Below are positions 1-9,941 of a stretch of 64,000 nucleotides of DNA, in pieces. Origin of the DNA: Glandiceps talaboti (Eukaryota; Hemichordata; Enteropneusta; Spengelidae); the NCBI RefSeq assembly GCF_964340395.1, contig NC_135557.1, positions 13,493,546-13,557,545 on the forward strand. Reading direction: 5' to 3'. A program made the translations under genes and the position numbers. The notes below the pieces were generated by a model. It searched no databases. It saw only the letters and a list, made by a program, of their open reading frames with translations, and was not told the origin of the DNA. Every line of letters starts with the position of its first letter. The stretch's first letter is position 1.

Positions 1-171
1 GAAAATATACGAGAGAAAACAAATACAATGAATCTAAACACTGAAGAATTCAAAGTGTCTTGTTTATTTGATGACAGTCATGTGAATAGATTGATAAAGT
101 AATAAAGAGAAAAGAAAACATTACTGTATTTCGGTTCAAACAAATCATATATCAAGTACCCAGTAGAAAGA

Positions 172-360
172 TTAACTTACAATGCGGGGAGTCCGGTCAA
201 ATAGATTGGTTAATTTAAAAACCGCCACATGTATAAATATCATTGAAATTACAGCCAGGAGTACTCCAATTAAAGTGACCTTCGTCAGGTTGTTCCTCAT
301 GTGGACCATATTTACTGCAACACCTCGTATATGTAGACAAGGCATGATCGGAACCATCAA
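172..360 (-). CDS. Small membrane protein, possibly exon 1 of a spliced gene
   Basis: A 62-residue frame with one strongly hydrophobic stretch (about residues 28-49), so a single-pass membrane peptide if it is expressed. A leftward TATA box (TATATAAC, complement of 469-476) lies upstream. Start could be residue 1, 2 or a later Met. The last codons overlap a good splice donor (GTAAGT on the minus strand, 175-180), and a CAG acceptor preceded by T-rich sequence is visible at 41-43; the frame stays open from there to the window edge. The gene may therefore be spliced and continue left of position 1. No family recognised. Confidence 0.35.
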   Translation of the reverse strand: MMVPIMPCLHIRGVAVNMVHMRNNLTKVTLIGVLLAVISMIFIHVAVFKLTNLFDRTPRIVS

Positions 361-683
361 TGATTTAAGTTAGAAGCAAACTCATTAACATTTAATAAAT
401 TGAGAGTCACCAATTCGGTTATCGGTACTGGTAGAGTAGTAAGGCTCTGGGTCAACAAACCTAGTTAGGTTATATACAGAAGGGTTTACAGTGATGTGTG
501 TCATGAAATGAAACATATCTTCAACGTATCGTCGAAATTTCGTGTGTTACACTTGGTTGTTGCTGTGTAGCATCGTCCATGAATGTTTAAAAGGAAGAGA
601 TTCTGTTAGTGTTTGATCATTCCCTTTTTGACTCTTAACGAGTAGGGAAACATCCTACAGAAGTTCTCTGACAAGCATTAACC
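361..683. promoter_or_regulatory. Intergenic promoter region
   Basis: No convincing gene. It holds a leftward TATATAAC box (469-476) for the small membrane ORF and a rightward TTTAAAAG box (586-593) about 90 nt before the ATG at 684, so it looks like a divergent promoter region. Confidence 0.4.
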
Positions 684-1697
684 ATGTCCGAACATACCGA
701 CACAACGCACATCGACGATGTTGTTGAAGTAGCAGAAGCCATCTTTATGGCAAGATATGTACCTTCAGACGATAATTTCGATGATGATATCAAGCCATTG
801 CCTCCATCACGAATGCAACAAAAACGTCCGTCAGACTATGATGATTTATCGCCCACAACAAAACTCGTTAAATTTTGTATGAAAGACGATAAAGAACTAG
901 TTGATCGCAAAGATAACTACCAAGTGGCAGACATCACTAAATTCACAAAAGCATATACAAAATGGATCGGAAAGCATGGGATGGGTTATCAGCAAGAAAT
1001 AGATGAGGTAGCAGAAGCCATGTTGAAGCCAACAAATTGGGCAGACTTTGACGAGGATACAATGAATCTATTGGTATCAAGGGATCATTGTTACAAGTGG
1101 TCAAAGGGATTTTGTCTTGGTGACGGTGCACATCAGTACAATCCACACTACAGTCTACATGACCCATATAATATAAATGCGCATGAACAAGTGCAAACCG
1201 ACTCATTGTTACTGAAAGTCAACAACTCGTGTACTTTAGCTACATATGTAGGTGGAAACCTTAAAGACAAATTGAAGGACATATGTAACAAACAAAAATG
1301 TTACACTTTGATGAATAGGCATTGTAGAATGTGGCTGTGTATGTACAATATGCACAGAAGAGATGATGTAGGTTATGGCTATATCTGTATGGCAGATCCA
1401 GATATCAACTGCGATAATACAGCTCTCAATAAAAAACCAGTCCATTGTAAGAATGATACTGTATATCAGCTACACACAGGACATTTAAAATGTAACCACA
1501 CAGATGTGTATAGTGATAAATATACTCATTGCCTGTATTGGCTTTGGATACACGGTATGGAATCGTTGGGCATAAATGAACTAATATGCCCAATCACCTA
1601 CTCTGGGGTGGACAGAGACCGTGCTGTCCGGTGGGGATGTGTGTCACCACATATCTCTCGTATGAACTTAAAGTTTGGCCAAAACAAAGACCAATAA
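684..1697 (+). CDS. Hypothetical protein, Cys/His-rich C-terminal half
   Basis: A 337-residue soluble protein with no signal peptide or membrane segment. The first 70 residues are acidic and low in Cys. From about residue 180 on it is rich in Cys, His and Tyr (clusters such as CNKQKCY and HCRMWLCMY, then CMADPDINC, HLKCNHTD and THCLYW), suggesting a metal-binding or disulfide-rich domain, but no standard finger spacing fits. The start has a good context (accATGt). The stop codon lies inside the AATAAA signal at 1693-1698. The next gene converges on it. No family recognised. Confidence 0.8.
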   Translation: MSEHTDTTHIDDVVEVAEAIFMARYVPSDDNFDDDIKPLPPSRMQQKRPSDYDDLSPTTKLVKFCMKDDKELVDRKDNYQVADITKFTKAYTKWIGKHGMGYQQEIDEVAEAMLKPTNWADFDEDTMNLLVSRDHCYKWSKGFCLGDGAHQYNPHYSLHDPYNINAHEQVQTDSLLLKVNNSCTLATYVGGNLKDKLKDICNKQKCYTLMNRHCRMWLCMYNMHRRDDVGYGYICMADPDINCDNTALNKKPVHCKNDTVYQLHTGHLKCNHTDVYSDKYTHCLYWLWIHGMESLGINELICPITYSGVDRDRAVRWGCVSPHISRMNLKFGQNKDQ

Positions 1698-1810
1698 AAG
1701 GGAAGATAGAAAACGATCAACAGGCATTCTCATTTGGAAGTCGTTTTTTTATTGATTCAATAAACTAACACACAAAGGCATCATTTTCATTGTTTGATGT
1801 GTTTTTATTG

Positions 1811-2737
1811 CTACACAAACATTTCGATTTTCCCATATTCATAGGGTTTTATGTCCTGTCGTGCCATTCCAAGCACAACGTAATCATTCGTTGCTTGCAG
1901 ACAGTCAGCCAATTTTATGACGTTATGTAGAAAATGCTGCAGTGGTATTCTTTTTGATTCGTTTGTGTACAATTCGATGGGTATTTCGTGTGAGTATGCA
2001 GAATGTTTCCACTTGTGAAATTCGTCCATGTTCATCATGTTAGGTAGACAGCGGGCTTGAGAAAACTCGACACATTGTGCCAATATGCTAGTCAGTGCTT
2101 TTAGACCTTGTTCTTTATCGTTGCAGTTCGACAATGCAGCAGTTCCTCTATTCAATCCTAAATAGTCAATGAAGTCGTAAATGCTCCTGTATCTGTCTCT
2201 GTTGTCACAGGAAAATGTGGAGAACTTTATTGATCCATACCGATTGAGGTGCTGTTGCACTTCTTCGTGACTAGGTAGACGAACACAGACGAGTTGGCCG
2301 TCTGCAATCCATTGGCTACCCGTGTGCAGGAAACCCGTGCTCGGCGACTTGGAAACCACTGACATCAGTTTGCCCTTCTCCCACTCGGTGCTCTCGGTAG
2401 ATGCTATACCAACGAGTTTGAATTCTTGAGGGTCGAGATGCCACTCACTTCTCTGTTGTTCTATGTCCTGCATATGATCCAAAGTTTTTCTAGAAAGCCC
2501 AACAGGCGATGGTACAACACCCCATTTTCCTGTTATTGCATCTCTCCGACCTAACAATACTTGGCCTGGTACAATACTGACATTTCCATCTCGAGGGTAA
2601 AGAACATCACGGGTGTCACTGAGACGGTTGCTGTCGAAATTCTGAAACAAAAATGTTCTATCCGCTTCAAGAGCAATGACTGGGCCCTGCACAGGAGGAG
2701 CCTTGATTTGTGTATTGTAATGAGACATGACATACAA
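1811..2737 (-). CDS. Hypothetical protein, possible triplex-2 (VP23-like) capsid subunit
   Basis: A 308-residue globular protein without signal peptide or membrane helix; the start may be residue 1 or Met4. It is the last gene of the leftward block, 26 nt after the candidate protease/scaffold, and an AATAAA (complement of 1803-1808) lies just after its stop. It has a beta-rich look (QVLLGRRD, WGVVPSP, DGQLVCVRLPS). Length and position next to a protease gene resemble the VP23-protease neighbourhood of fish herpesviruses; that is an inference from synteny and size only, as no conserved motif can be matched. Confidence 0.75.
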   Translation of the reverse strand: MYVMSHYNTQIKAPPVQGPVIALEADRTFLFQNFDSNRLSDTRDVLYPRDGNVSIVPGQVLLGRRDAITGKWGVVPSPVGLSRKTLDHMQDIEQQRSEWHLDPQEFKLVGIASTESTEWEKGKLMSVVSKSPSTGFLHTGSQWIADGQLVCVRLPSHEEVQQHLNRYGSIKFSTFSCDNRDRYRSIYDFIDYLGLNRGTAALSNCNDKEQGLKALTSILAQCVEFSQARCLPNMMNMDEFHKWKHSAYSHEIPIELYTNESKRIPLQHFLHNVIKLADCLQATNDYVVLGMARQDIKPYEYGKIEMFV

Positions 2738-2763
2738 AAGACAATTGCATCACAACGTTAATG

Positions 2764-3381
2764 TTACATCTTCTTGGTCAATGGTTGCTGTGGTTCTTCA
2801 TACAAATTTTCTGGCAATGCACCAGTAATACTGATGGGTTTTCTCATTTTCCAGTAATTTAGTTTTCCGTCACTGACACTACTGGTGTTGAAACTTGCAT
2901 CAATTCTTTCATTTGTCTGCTTATCTTCTGTGATTTGAGTTTCTTTTGGTTTTTGGTAGGGTTGCTGTTGTTGTGGTTGGGGTAGGGGTGGGACTGTGGG
3001 TGGGGGTGCTTGCTGTTGTTGTTGTGGTGGTGGAGGAGGAGGTGGTGGTGGTAAGGATGTGGGTGTTTGGTGTTGTTGCTGCTGGTTGTAGTCAATTAAA
3101 GCTGGATGAATCGTACTTTGTGAAAAGGGTGCATTGGATGAAACAGTGTGACTAAATTGTCCAATTGTATTTGGATATGCCTGCCCATTTGCATACAGTT
3201 GTTGCTGTTGCCATTGTTGTTGCTGTAGTGGATGAATTAAGTTGACCGGTTGGTTTGGCCAGGTCAATTGTCCCAGGTATGGATATGGTTGAACAGGAGG
3301 TGTTTGAAAGGCAGGGTTGTATGGAAGAGGGGCTTCAAGAGATGAATATTGCTGATGTTGGTTTAACACTGGCTTCTGGGT

Positions 3382-3431
<50 letters not shown>

Positions 3432-4632
3432 GCACTGTAAACATATTGTCTGTAGCCTTTTCCAGCATTGAAATATACTCCTTGAGAGATTGTGTACTTT
3501 CATTTTGCTGACCTTGTTGTTTCAGTCTTTCTAAACGTTGCATTTGTTCTGTATTTAGATTGAACATGGCATTTGATCCTTTTCTCTGTAACCTACTGGC
3601 TACACGTTTATAATAATCATTCAATTTATTTTGTATGTTGGACGATTTCTGTTTACCACCCATCTTTGATGCTTGAAATACGTTTTCACATGTTTCAGTG
3701 AGTTTTTCAAAAGAGGCATTGATGTGTTTCTCATCATGTGGATGACGCATTATTTTGTGTTGGAGTTCGGCTAAATCTTCACGCCTTTTTTTGGCTTCTA
3801 ATGTGTCTTGTTTGTCAAGCAAGGAGCTAACATACTTCATGAATTTTTGCAACTGCAGAGTCACAGTGTCCCATTTACAAGCCATTCCATTCATTTGGGT
3901 CTGTCTCTGTTGCATGAGGTCAATCATATCCGATGCTTCTCTGTCAGGGAGGTCCTGGGCTATCTTGGCCACTAGAGCCAACTCTTTGGCTGTCAATTCG
4001 TCTTCACTTGTCTCTCCTTCACTATTTCTTCCGTCCATGTCGCATGTTATTGCATCGTGGTGGTCGCCCTTGTTATCAGGGAGTCCATCGTCTCTTCCCT
4101 CCATTGTGTTCATGCTAGCTTTGATGGTTTTGTAGTTGCCTTTACGTTTATACTGTGATCCATAACCGAACGCATTTCTTCCAAGACGTTCTATGCTGTC
4201 TTTGTCCTTAACGAACACCACTCTGGTCCCAGATCTTGCTCCAGTTCTCACCATTGATACGTCTAAACACCTACCTCGATCGTTTGCATCCTGGCTCAGA
4301 GAGACGCTGTCATATATTTCTCTCAGTGGACTTTGCAAATAGTCTTCAGCTGTGATTTCTAGCAACACAGCAACAGCAAAGGGTGTGTTTGGATACGAGT
4401 AATCCAACCACCAGTTTTTTACACGACCTATACCTTTGTCTGACAAAATACTGGAGGTTGACTTGTCTTTCTCATTTCCCACAACGTGCTCCCATCTCAC
4501 GGGAAGATTCGTTAGGCGCCATTTGTCTACTTCTGAGATAAGAACATCGTATTTTGGATTCCTGATGTCAGCTACACTCTCTTTTACATCTGTTACAATA
4601 TGAGCCAAACAGTATTGCATTTTTGTAACCAA
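2764..4632 (-). CDS. Candidate capsid maturation protease/scaffold fusion (assemblin-like)
   Basis: 622 residues. The N-terminal ~170 fit the layout of a herpesvirus assemblin: a candidate catalytic His49 in LPVRWEHVVG, then GRVKNWW followed by PNTPFAVAVLLEI, and a candidate catalytic Ser126 in DVSMVRTGARSGT. The usual second His after the Ser is not evident. Three I-x-A-S sequences match the herpesvirus cleavage pattern: Ala172|Ser173 (release-like), Ala306|Ser307, and Ala579|Ser580, 42 residues from the C-terminus (maturation-like). The middle is helical and charged, then a run of about 18 Gln from residue 401, and proline/glutamine-rich sequence typical of a scaffold. It sits in a packed leftward block. 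The protease assignment rests on motif order only; a structural model would settle it. Confidence 0.6.
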
Positions 4633-4638
4633 TAAAAA

Positions 4639-5253
4639 CTATTTTATTCTTGATAACTCTCTTCCGTAAATAGCACGTGTGCTTTCTACATTTCTTAAGA
4701 GTATATCTTTTTTTCTGTAAGGGTGTATTCGACGACAGTGTTTCCTGCACTTTTCTTTACGTCTTAGGGCATCATGGGCAAGAAGTGACAATGTTTTGGA
4801 AAGTAAAATGTCTTTTTGTAAATCTTCATACCTCACAGTCATGTCTATCTTTGTGTGTTGTGTAACTGTGAAGGTCCTCTGTTGTAGGTTGCACACAGCA
4901 CTCAAACATGGTGATTTCAGTATGAGAGAGAACACGTCGTGGCTGAGATGAACAACATTGTTGAAAACAAAACTGTTTTCCTCAATTGTCACATCACTTG
5001 AAAACGGTGCTATCATATCTGCTATCATATGAAGTGTTGCATGACCCATTAGTTGTGGTTGACAAAACGAAGGATCATCATTGGGCAATTTCATTTGGGC
5101 TATTGTACATTGGCAAGTAGGACTAGAGGAGAAAATGACCTGGCCTACCAGGCCAGACAAATTGATACAACAGCACAGATCGATAGGACTGTTTAGTAGA
5201 ATCATTTCTATGTCGACAGTGGAAACTATGTCCCATATGTTGCAGCTGTTCAT
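4639..5253 (-). CDS. Hypothetical protein in capsid-gene block
   Basis: 204 residues if it starts at the Met at 5253, which overlaps the stop of the upstream gene as ATGA; an in-frame Met at 5304 would add 17 basic residues inside the upstream gene. The protein is mixed, with Cys pairs (CCC near the N-terminus) and a very basic C-terminus (RRKEKCRKHCRRIHPYRKK). No membrane segment. Six nucleotides separate it from the protease/scaffold gene, so both probably share a polycistronic or 3'-coterminal transcript. No family recognised. Confidence 0.7.
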   Translation of the reverse strand: MNSCNIWDIVSTVDIEMILLNSPIDLCCCINLSGLVGQVIFSSSPTCQCTIAQMKLPNDDPSFCQPQLMGHATLHMIADMIAPFSSDVTIEENSFVFNNVVHLSHDVFSLILKSPCLSAVCNLQQRTFTVTQHTKIDMTVRYEDLQKDILLSKTLSLLAHDALRRKEKCRKHCRRIHPYRKKDILLRNVESTRAIYGRELSRIK

Positions 5254-6098
5254 GCTGATGACAGTATACTGAGAACGTTTTCTGGCAAGCTGTTTACTGG
5301 GCAATTGACAAAGGCAGTTGACAACCAGCGTATTCTTTCGTCCACTCGTTCGTATTCTTTTTTACCTGTAGACAAAATGATGGTGCAGTCTTTCCATGTG
5401 TAATTCCACTTGTCTTGCACTCTGATTACTTGGTTTGAGATGCCTATACATCGAACGTAAATACCATGACCCTTTCTCAAATTTTTCACGAAATGATCTT
5501 CCTGACTGTTTTTCAGCCAAATAGTCCCGATCATCCTGTTAACCACAGACGACTGGTGTCTGTAGTCATCACATGCCATCTGGAGCTTCTTTGCAAAAGC
5601 ATACACATTGCGTCTCATTGCAGCATTATCCAGACTTTCTAAGACAGAGAAAAACACACAGTGCATGCTGGGATACTGTTCCACGAAAAGGCGTTCGAAA
5701 ATTACACGTACTGCTTGACAACCTACACGATCTGACCTCGTCTTGAACCTACTCACTATGGCAGCTTTCAAGCGAAGGTCTTCAAGGCGCTTGCACACTA
5801 TCAGCTTGATCAGTTTGTATGGAGCATACCCACAGCTAGAGTTATCGGTCTCTGCAGGCAACAATACAGAATCACTCGTGACAAAATTATCGCGTGGCCA
5901 AGCAAGGTGTAATTTGCCCTCCTTCTGGACCAAAAAAGGTCCCTGAATGAACAGGTCGAGAGCTCTTTCAACATACTGTGTGATGTCGGACATGGCACAG
6001 TGAGTGTGATACTCTGCTTCTACTTTGTCGTATTGAACTATGTAGTAGGCAAGTGAATTATTGCAATAACGTTGGTTTCTTTCTCCCATGATAACCAT
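5250..6098 (-). CDS. Hypothetical protein
   Basis: 282 residues, soluble, first gene of the leftward block; start at residue 1 (6098) or Met4 (6089). The start region overlaps by about 11 bp the start of the rightward gene at 6088, so the two divergent promoters must lie inside each other's coding sequence. Contains several Lys/Arg-rich helices and a central LKAAIVSRFKTRSDRVG segment, which could suit a nucleic-acid or capsid partner, but no motif supports a function. Confidence 0.75.
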   Translation of the reverse strand: MVIMGERNQRYCNNSLAYYIVQYDKVEAEYHTHCAMSDITQYVERALDLFIQGPFLVQKEGKLHLAWPRDNFVTSDSVLLPAETDNSSCGYAPYKLIKLIVCKRLEDLRLKAAIVSRFKTRSDRVGCQAVRVIFERLFVEQYPSMHCVFFSVLESLDNAAMRRNVYAFAKKLQMACDDYRHQSSVVNRMIGTIWLKNSQEDHFVKNLRKGHGIYVRCIGISNQVIRVQDKWNYTWKDCTIILSTGKKEYERVDERIRWLSTAFVNCPVNSLPENVLSILSSA

Positions 6099-6729
6099 GG
6101 ATGGTCAGACTTTAAATGAATACCTCACCCTCCGCGATGGGTATTTGAAAGACTCACAGTTTCAAAGAGAATGCAATAACGGTGATGTGACAAAGGAAGA
6201 CGTGGTTCGATATCTCTCTATGAAGGACAACTTTGAGCAGACGACCAATTACCATGCTCAAGACATACATCAGCGATGGTTCTCCAAAGACGTCCAACAA
6301 CAGCAGCTGTACCATTTACTGGAAACACACGTGTTCGCATATGCAAATGCAAATGCAAACTCGAGGACAAGTGCAAATGAAGTACCCTTGTGCATGTGGA
6401 CAGGTGAAAGAACGTCTAACATAGAAAACCTCATAGCACTTCCAGACCCAATAAGTTTTTGGCAAAACATGAATGCATTGCAATGGTTAGAGTACACATC
6501 CTTTGAATCGTTTCTACAACAGTTTCAGTCATTGCATGAATCTCATGTCAAAACAGTCAGTGTTACCAGTCGTCTAATGCGATTGCTACACTTGTCCTGG
6601 CTTATTATCAATATGGAAAAAATAGTTGATGTAAATTTGACAAGTGGCACGTCACCCCAAGAAATGACTGAATTCATACTGAACTGCTGGCTGGAAGCAA
6701 ATGAACCTCAGTTGTTGAATATAACATAA
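6088..6729 (+). CDS. Hypothetical protein
   Basis: 213 residues, acidic and largely helical, without signal peptide or membrane segment. The better start is probably the ATG at 6097 (accATGG context), which shortens it by three residues. A short Ala-Asn repeat (ANANANS, encoded by gcaaatgcaaat copies near 6350) is the only low-complexity part. Its 3' end overlaps the convergent membrane-protein gene by 22 bp. No family recognised. Confidence 0.7.
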   Translation: MITMDGQTLNEYLTLRDGYLKDSQFQRECNNGDVTKEDVVRYLSMKDNFEQTTNYHAQDIHQRWFSKDVQQQQLYHLLETHVFAYANANANSRTSANEVPLCMWTGERTSNIENLIALPDPISFWQNMNALQWLEYTSFESFLQQFQSLHESHVKTVSVTSRLMRLLHLSWLIINMEKIVDVNLTSGTSPQEMTEFILNCWLEANEPQLLNIT

Positions 6730-7292
6730 CGTCTTGTATCGGATACATTTGCATCACTAAAACTCATGTACTCATCATTCTGCACGTAAAAAATTGGACT
6801 GGACAAGAATTGGTCCGATTTCAGTCGAATAGGCCATCTGAAGTCACTGGCATCACATCTTATATACAAATACAGTGACAGGTTATTTGAAAGAGAGATG
6901 GTCACATCATTCAGACAGATGAAACAGCTTGTGGCAGTGGAATTTAAACATTGGGTCACGTGCACTATTCTCCAATCAGATACTACATCAATTCGACAGT
7001 TTTGTAAATCAATATACTCTGACGTTATTTCGAATGCTTTAAGATGAGACTTTCCTTCTGTAAACCAACTCACACTGTTATTGTTATGATCGTAGACAAT
7101 GTGTTTTTCGATCTCTTGATTGTATCGATTGCAAGTGAATACGACATGGACAGGAGTGTAATAAGGCACTGCAGCTACCAGAGCAATAAAAATACATCCA
7201 ACGAGAAATGACAAACATAACAAGGTCTTGTTTGATTGCTCAAAATGGCTAATATCGCGTGAAAACAATATGGAGGCTTCCTCCTCATCCAT
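6708..7292 (-). CDS. Type II single-pass membrane glycoprotein
   Basis: 194 residues: a short acidic N-terminal tail (starts MDEEE), one membrane segment at about residues 23-43, then a ~150-residue outer domain with several N-glycosylation sites (NNNS, NST, NLS) and about six Cys. No cleavage site follows the hydrophobic segment, which favours a signal anchor. A leftward TATA box (complement of CTATATAAAC-type sequence at 7323-7331) lies about 35 nt before the ATG. No homologous family recognised. Confidence 0.75.
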   Translation of the reverse strand: MDEEEASILFSRDISHFEQSNKTLLCLSFLVGCIFIALVAAVPYYTPVHVVFTCNRYNQEIEKHIVYDHNNNSVSWFTEGKSHLKAFEITSEYIDLQNCRIDVVSDWRIVHVTQCLNSTATSCFICLNDVTISLSNNLSLYLYIRCDASDFRWPIRLKSDQFLSSPIFYVQNDEYMSFSDANVSDTRRYVIFNN

Positions 7293-7404
7293 TGATCATG
7301 TGACGTTAACACATTTTCTCTTCGTTTATATAGACCTTGCAAGAATGTCTTTGAATGACTATATACGTTGCTAGATTTCTATTGGATAAAAACTCACGAG
7401 TGCA

Positions 7405-7929
7405 ATGGTCCGAGGAATGCTACAAATCCTGTTTGCATTATATGTCTTTGTTGTCGTATGTGGATCAGAGACAGATGTAAGTCCTATCGTGATCATTGGA
7501 AACCTGTATGTTGGTTCCAAAGACTACTTAATGTCACCTATACTGTATCCAGAGTCATGTATTCATTCATCAGTTGGCGACAATGCATGTCTACAATACA
7601 GTCATGGACTCTATTGGATTTCGTGTAATTCACAGAACAGGTGTGACAAACCACTGTCCCTCTTTCGTTGTAGAGGCATGAGACCTCCAAATACCGAAAA
7701 GACCATTACTGTCGTCCAAGACAGAGGGTGTATGTTCCTGGGGAACCACTGTGCTTACATCTATGATCAAAAGGAAGGTATTTGTGTGCATGCACTGCAG
7801 CACAAGAACAAACTCGTTCCTTCAATGTTGTGTCCTACACAAGTGTGTTGGAACACTTGTGGAAGTTATGCATCCTTTTGGAATGGAACTCACATCAAGT
7901 GCACATGTGGAACGACTTGTGACGTCTAA
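7405..7929 (+). CDS. Secreted Cys-rich protein
   Basis: 174 residues with a clear signal peptide (hydrophobic core LQILFALYVFVVVC, cleavage near residue 21) and no other membrane segment. The mature part has about 18 Cys, ending CTCGTTCDV, so a disulfide-bonded secreted protein. A TATA box (CTATATACG, near 7356) lies ~45 nt before the ATG. Its AATAAA (7998-8003) sits between the TATA box and ATG of the next gene. The role is unknown; a secreted immune-modulating or receptor-binding protein is possible. Confidence 0.75.
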   Translation: MVRGMLQILFALYVFVVVCGSETDVSPIVIIGNLYVGSKDYLMSPILYPESCIHSSVGDNACLQYSHGLYWISCNSQNRCDKPLSLFRCRGMRPPNTEKTITVVQDRGCMFLGNHCAYIYDQKEGICVHALQHKNKLVPSMLCPTQVCWNTCGSYASFWNGTHIKCTCGTTCDV

Positions 7930-7974
7930 AGAGCTTGGTCACACAGGCATGTATGTGTATGCTCAAAAGAGTAC

Positions 7975-7985
7975 GTATAAATGAG
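7975..7985 (+). promoter_or_regulatory. TATA box, TATAAATGAG type
   Basis: GTATAAATGAG lies about 35-45 nt before the ATG at 8019. Almost the same string precedes the genes at 33964, 42440 and 63889, suggesting one promoter class. Confidence 0.6.
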
Positions 7986-8018
7986 TATATGCAAAACAAT
8001 AAACATTAATGCAATGCA

Positions 8019-9326
8019 ATGCACTTGTCTTCTATTGTGGTCATCCTTTTTCTCTTCGGTGCACACACAACAATAAACTCATTGAAATGCACAAGAGACT
8101 ACAAAAAATGTGTGGGAACCATTGACGAATTAACAACATTATGTGAACAAACAAACACAGAGTTGTCACCAAGTGAATATTTCATCATTCCTAACACTCT
8201 TGTAAACTGTGACAACTTTGATAAAGAACTGAAATGCACATGTCCAGACGATACAGAACCCATTACGTTTAGAGGGGGGTCACTCATAGAATTGGAAGAA
8301 AACGTGTCTGTATCACCAGGATGTGAGAATTTGCCTACCATACGTGTTGTCGAACCCCTTTTGCAAAGAAAAGGAACAAATGACAATCACAATGATGTTG
8401 GTGACTTTGGGGAAGAAGCCTATTTTTCTAGAGGCCCTGCATGTGGTTTATTTGTCATTAGGGGTGATGATGTGTCAGTTCGTGACCTGACAATTAATAA
8501 CACAGAATGCATGGCTTCTCTTGAAACAAAACACGACAGTTGGCACAGAACGGAGTCACCAGTGGTATTAGCAACAGCATTGAGAACCCTGTCTAACATC
8601 TCTATCAGAAACGTGTCAATGTACACATTCGACAGTCCTGGTGAAGAAATGGGGACACGTCCTGTTTTGATTTACTTGGCGAGTATGTCACCCGATGAAA
8701 ATCTCAATTTGATGAACGTTCAAGTAACCAACATCACAAATGCTACAGTGAAATGCGACAAATGCACTGGTGACATACTGGTGACAACGACACATCCAGA
8801 GTCTGTTGTCATGGAATACTTTCCCTGTTATTTTGACACCGAACCGCTCAACTTTACAAATTCTAACATGGGACGTCTTTTTGACTTGTCACAGTGGATG
8901 GGACCTGCGCTCTTGTATAATATTTATAAGGGCGATTCGACTTCCCAGTTTGGTCAAAGTAGCACAGAAAATAACTTGTTAGCCTATGGTATTGCTTTGG
9001 TTGCCAGTGCAATACTCGGTGTTGTTTTGGTAGAATTAACAAAGTGTACTGCCAAAGCAATTTCAGTCACACATCCAGACAAAGTATTGGACATGGACAG
9101 ATACTTTGCAGGTGAGGTCTTGCTTAGGAACAGAGAGAGAAAGCACACGGTTCTATGTTCAGAAAGGAAATCCAAAAAACCTAAATCAAAAAAATCAAAA
9201 GGAATGACACACATATCGCTGAATTTGGCATCAACAACAGACAACGATGATGATGATGATGATGACGACGATGACAGCTGCAACATCGACAATGAATCAA
9301 GTTTTTTGTTAGACCATGTGATGTAA
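8019..9326 (+). CDS. Type I membrane glycoprotein with acidic tail
   Basis: 435 residues: signal peptide (1-21, SSIVVILFLFGAHT core), a Cys-containing ectodomain with many N-glycosylation sites (NNT, NIS, NVS, NIT, NAT, NFT), one membrane segment at about 319-340 (AYGIALVASAILGVVLVEL) and a 95-residue cytoplasmic tail. The tail has a Lys-rich part (KKPKSKKSK) and a run of ten Asp encoded by GAT/GAC repeats near 9247. The ectodomain resembles a right-handed beta-helix in its spacing of short N-rich strands (VRDLTINNTEC, ISIRNVSM, LNLMNVQVTNIT), as in some viral attachment proteins; that is inference. Likely an envelope glycoprotein. Confidence 0.8.
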   Translation: MHLSSIVVILFLFGAHTTINSLKCTRDYKKCVGTIDELTTLCEQTNTELSPSEYFIIPNTLVNCDNFDKELKCTCPDDTEPITFRGGSLIELEENVSVSPGCENLPTIRVVEPLLQRKGTNDNHNDVGDFGEEAYFSRGPACGLFVIRGDDVSVRDLTINNTECMASLETKHDSWHRTESPVVLATALRTLSNISIRNVSMYTFDSPGEEMGTRPVLIYLASMSPDENLNLMNVQVTNITNATVKCDKCTGDILVTTTHPESVVMEYFPCYFDTEPLNFTNSNMGRLFDLSQWMGPALLYNIYKGDSTSQFGQSSTENNLLAYGIALVASAILGVVLVELTKCTAKAISVTHPDKVLDMDRYFAGEVLLRNRERKHTVLCSERKSKKPKSKKSKGMTHISLNLASTTDNDDDDDDDDDDSCNIDNESSFLLDHVM

Positions 9327-9420
9327 GACTTTTTTCACGTGAAATAACTAAGGTATTTATGTTGTGTTATCATCTGCTATCGATCAGTTACTCAGTGTGT
9401 TTTGGAAGAAACAACTTGCC

Positions 9421-9941
9421 ATGGCTTCTTATTCTGAACCATCAGTTGTAGATGAACTTAGTGAAAATGATGGTATATCAGTAAGTTTGTTGTGTGATTA
9501 TCACATACCACTTCACACTAATTTGTTTTGATAGATTTAGATATTTAGGATTTCTTTTCTGTTTTGTCTCCAATCCCACAGGTAATAGTGAACGAGCCAC
9601 CAATACCATGTCAACCTTCCACACACCATAATCTTGGGTTTTGCACAGAGATGCGAGACACATACATTTTTTATCGAAACCAACTTGCAGAGTACAAAAG
9701 GAGACGGGTACACCATAGCAAAGAGAAGAAAGACTTGGACAAATGCATTGACTTGGTGCTAGAAGTACTTGGATATGATCACGTAATAGAAAACCTCGAG
9801 CAGAGTTTGAGCAGAGCCATAAAAGAGTCTAATCAAAGAGTAATATTTTATGCTACTTTGATGCATAAGATGTCAATGAAGAAAGCAAACACAAGGCAAG
9901 TCAGAGCACGAAAGAAAGAAGCAAAGCAGTCATATGTGTAG
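9421..9941 (+). CDS. Small spliced gene, basic coiled protein
   Basis: Two exons: 9421-9480 (20 codons, starting at an ATG in a strong ttgccATGG context) and 9582-9941. The 101-nt intron (9481-9581) begins GTAAGT and ends CCACAG after a T/C-rich tract; both junctions are phase 0 and the frame continues. Total 139 residues. Exon 1 is acidic; exon 2 is rich in Lys/Arg (RRRVHHSKEKK; RVRARKKEAK at the end) and predicted helical. A TATA-like GTATTTAT precedes by about 65 nt and AATAAA (9952-9957) follows. Without splicing the reading frame would have to start inside the intron. No family recognised. Confidence 0.65.

Noticed and set aside
2946-3440. Rightward Val/Gly-rich frames
   Set aside because: They are the antisense of the poly-Gln and poly-Pro tracts of the scaffold gene.
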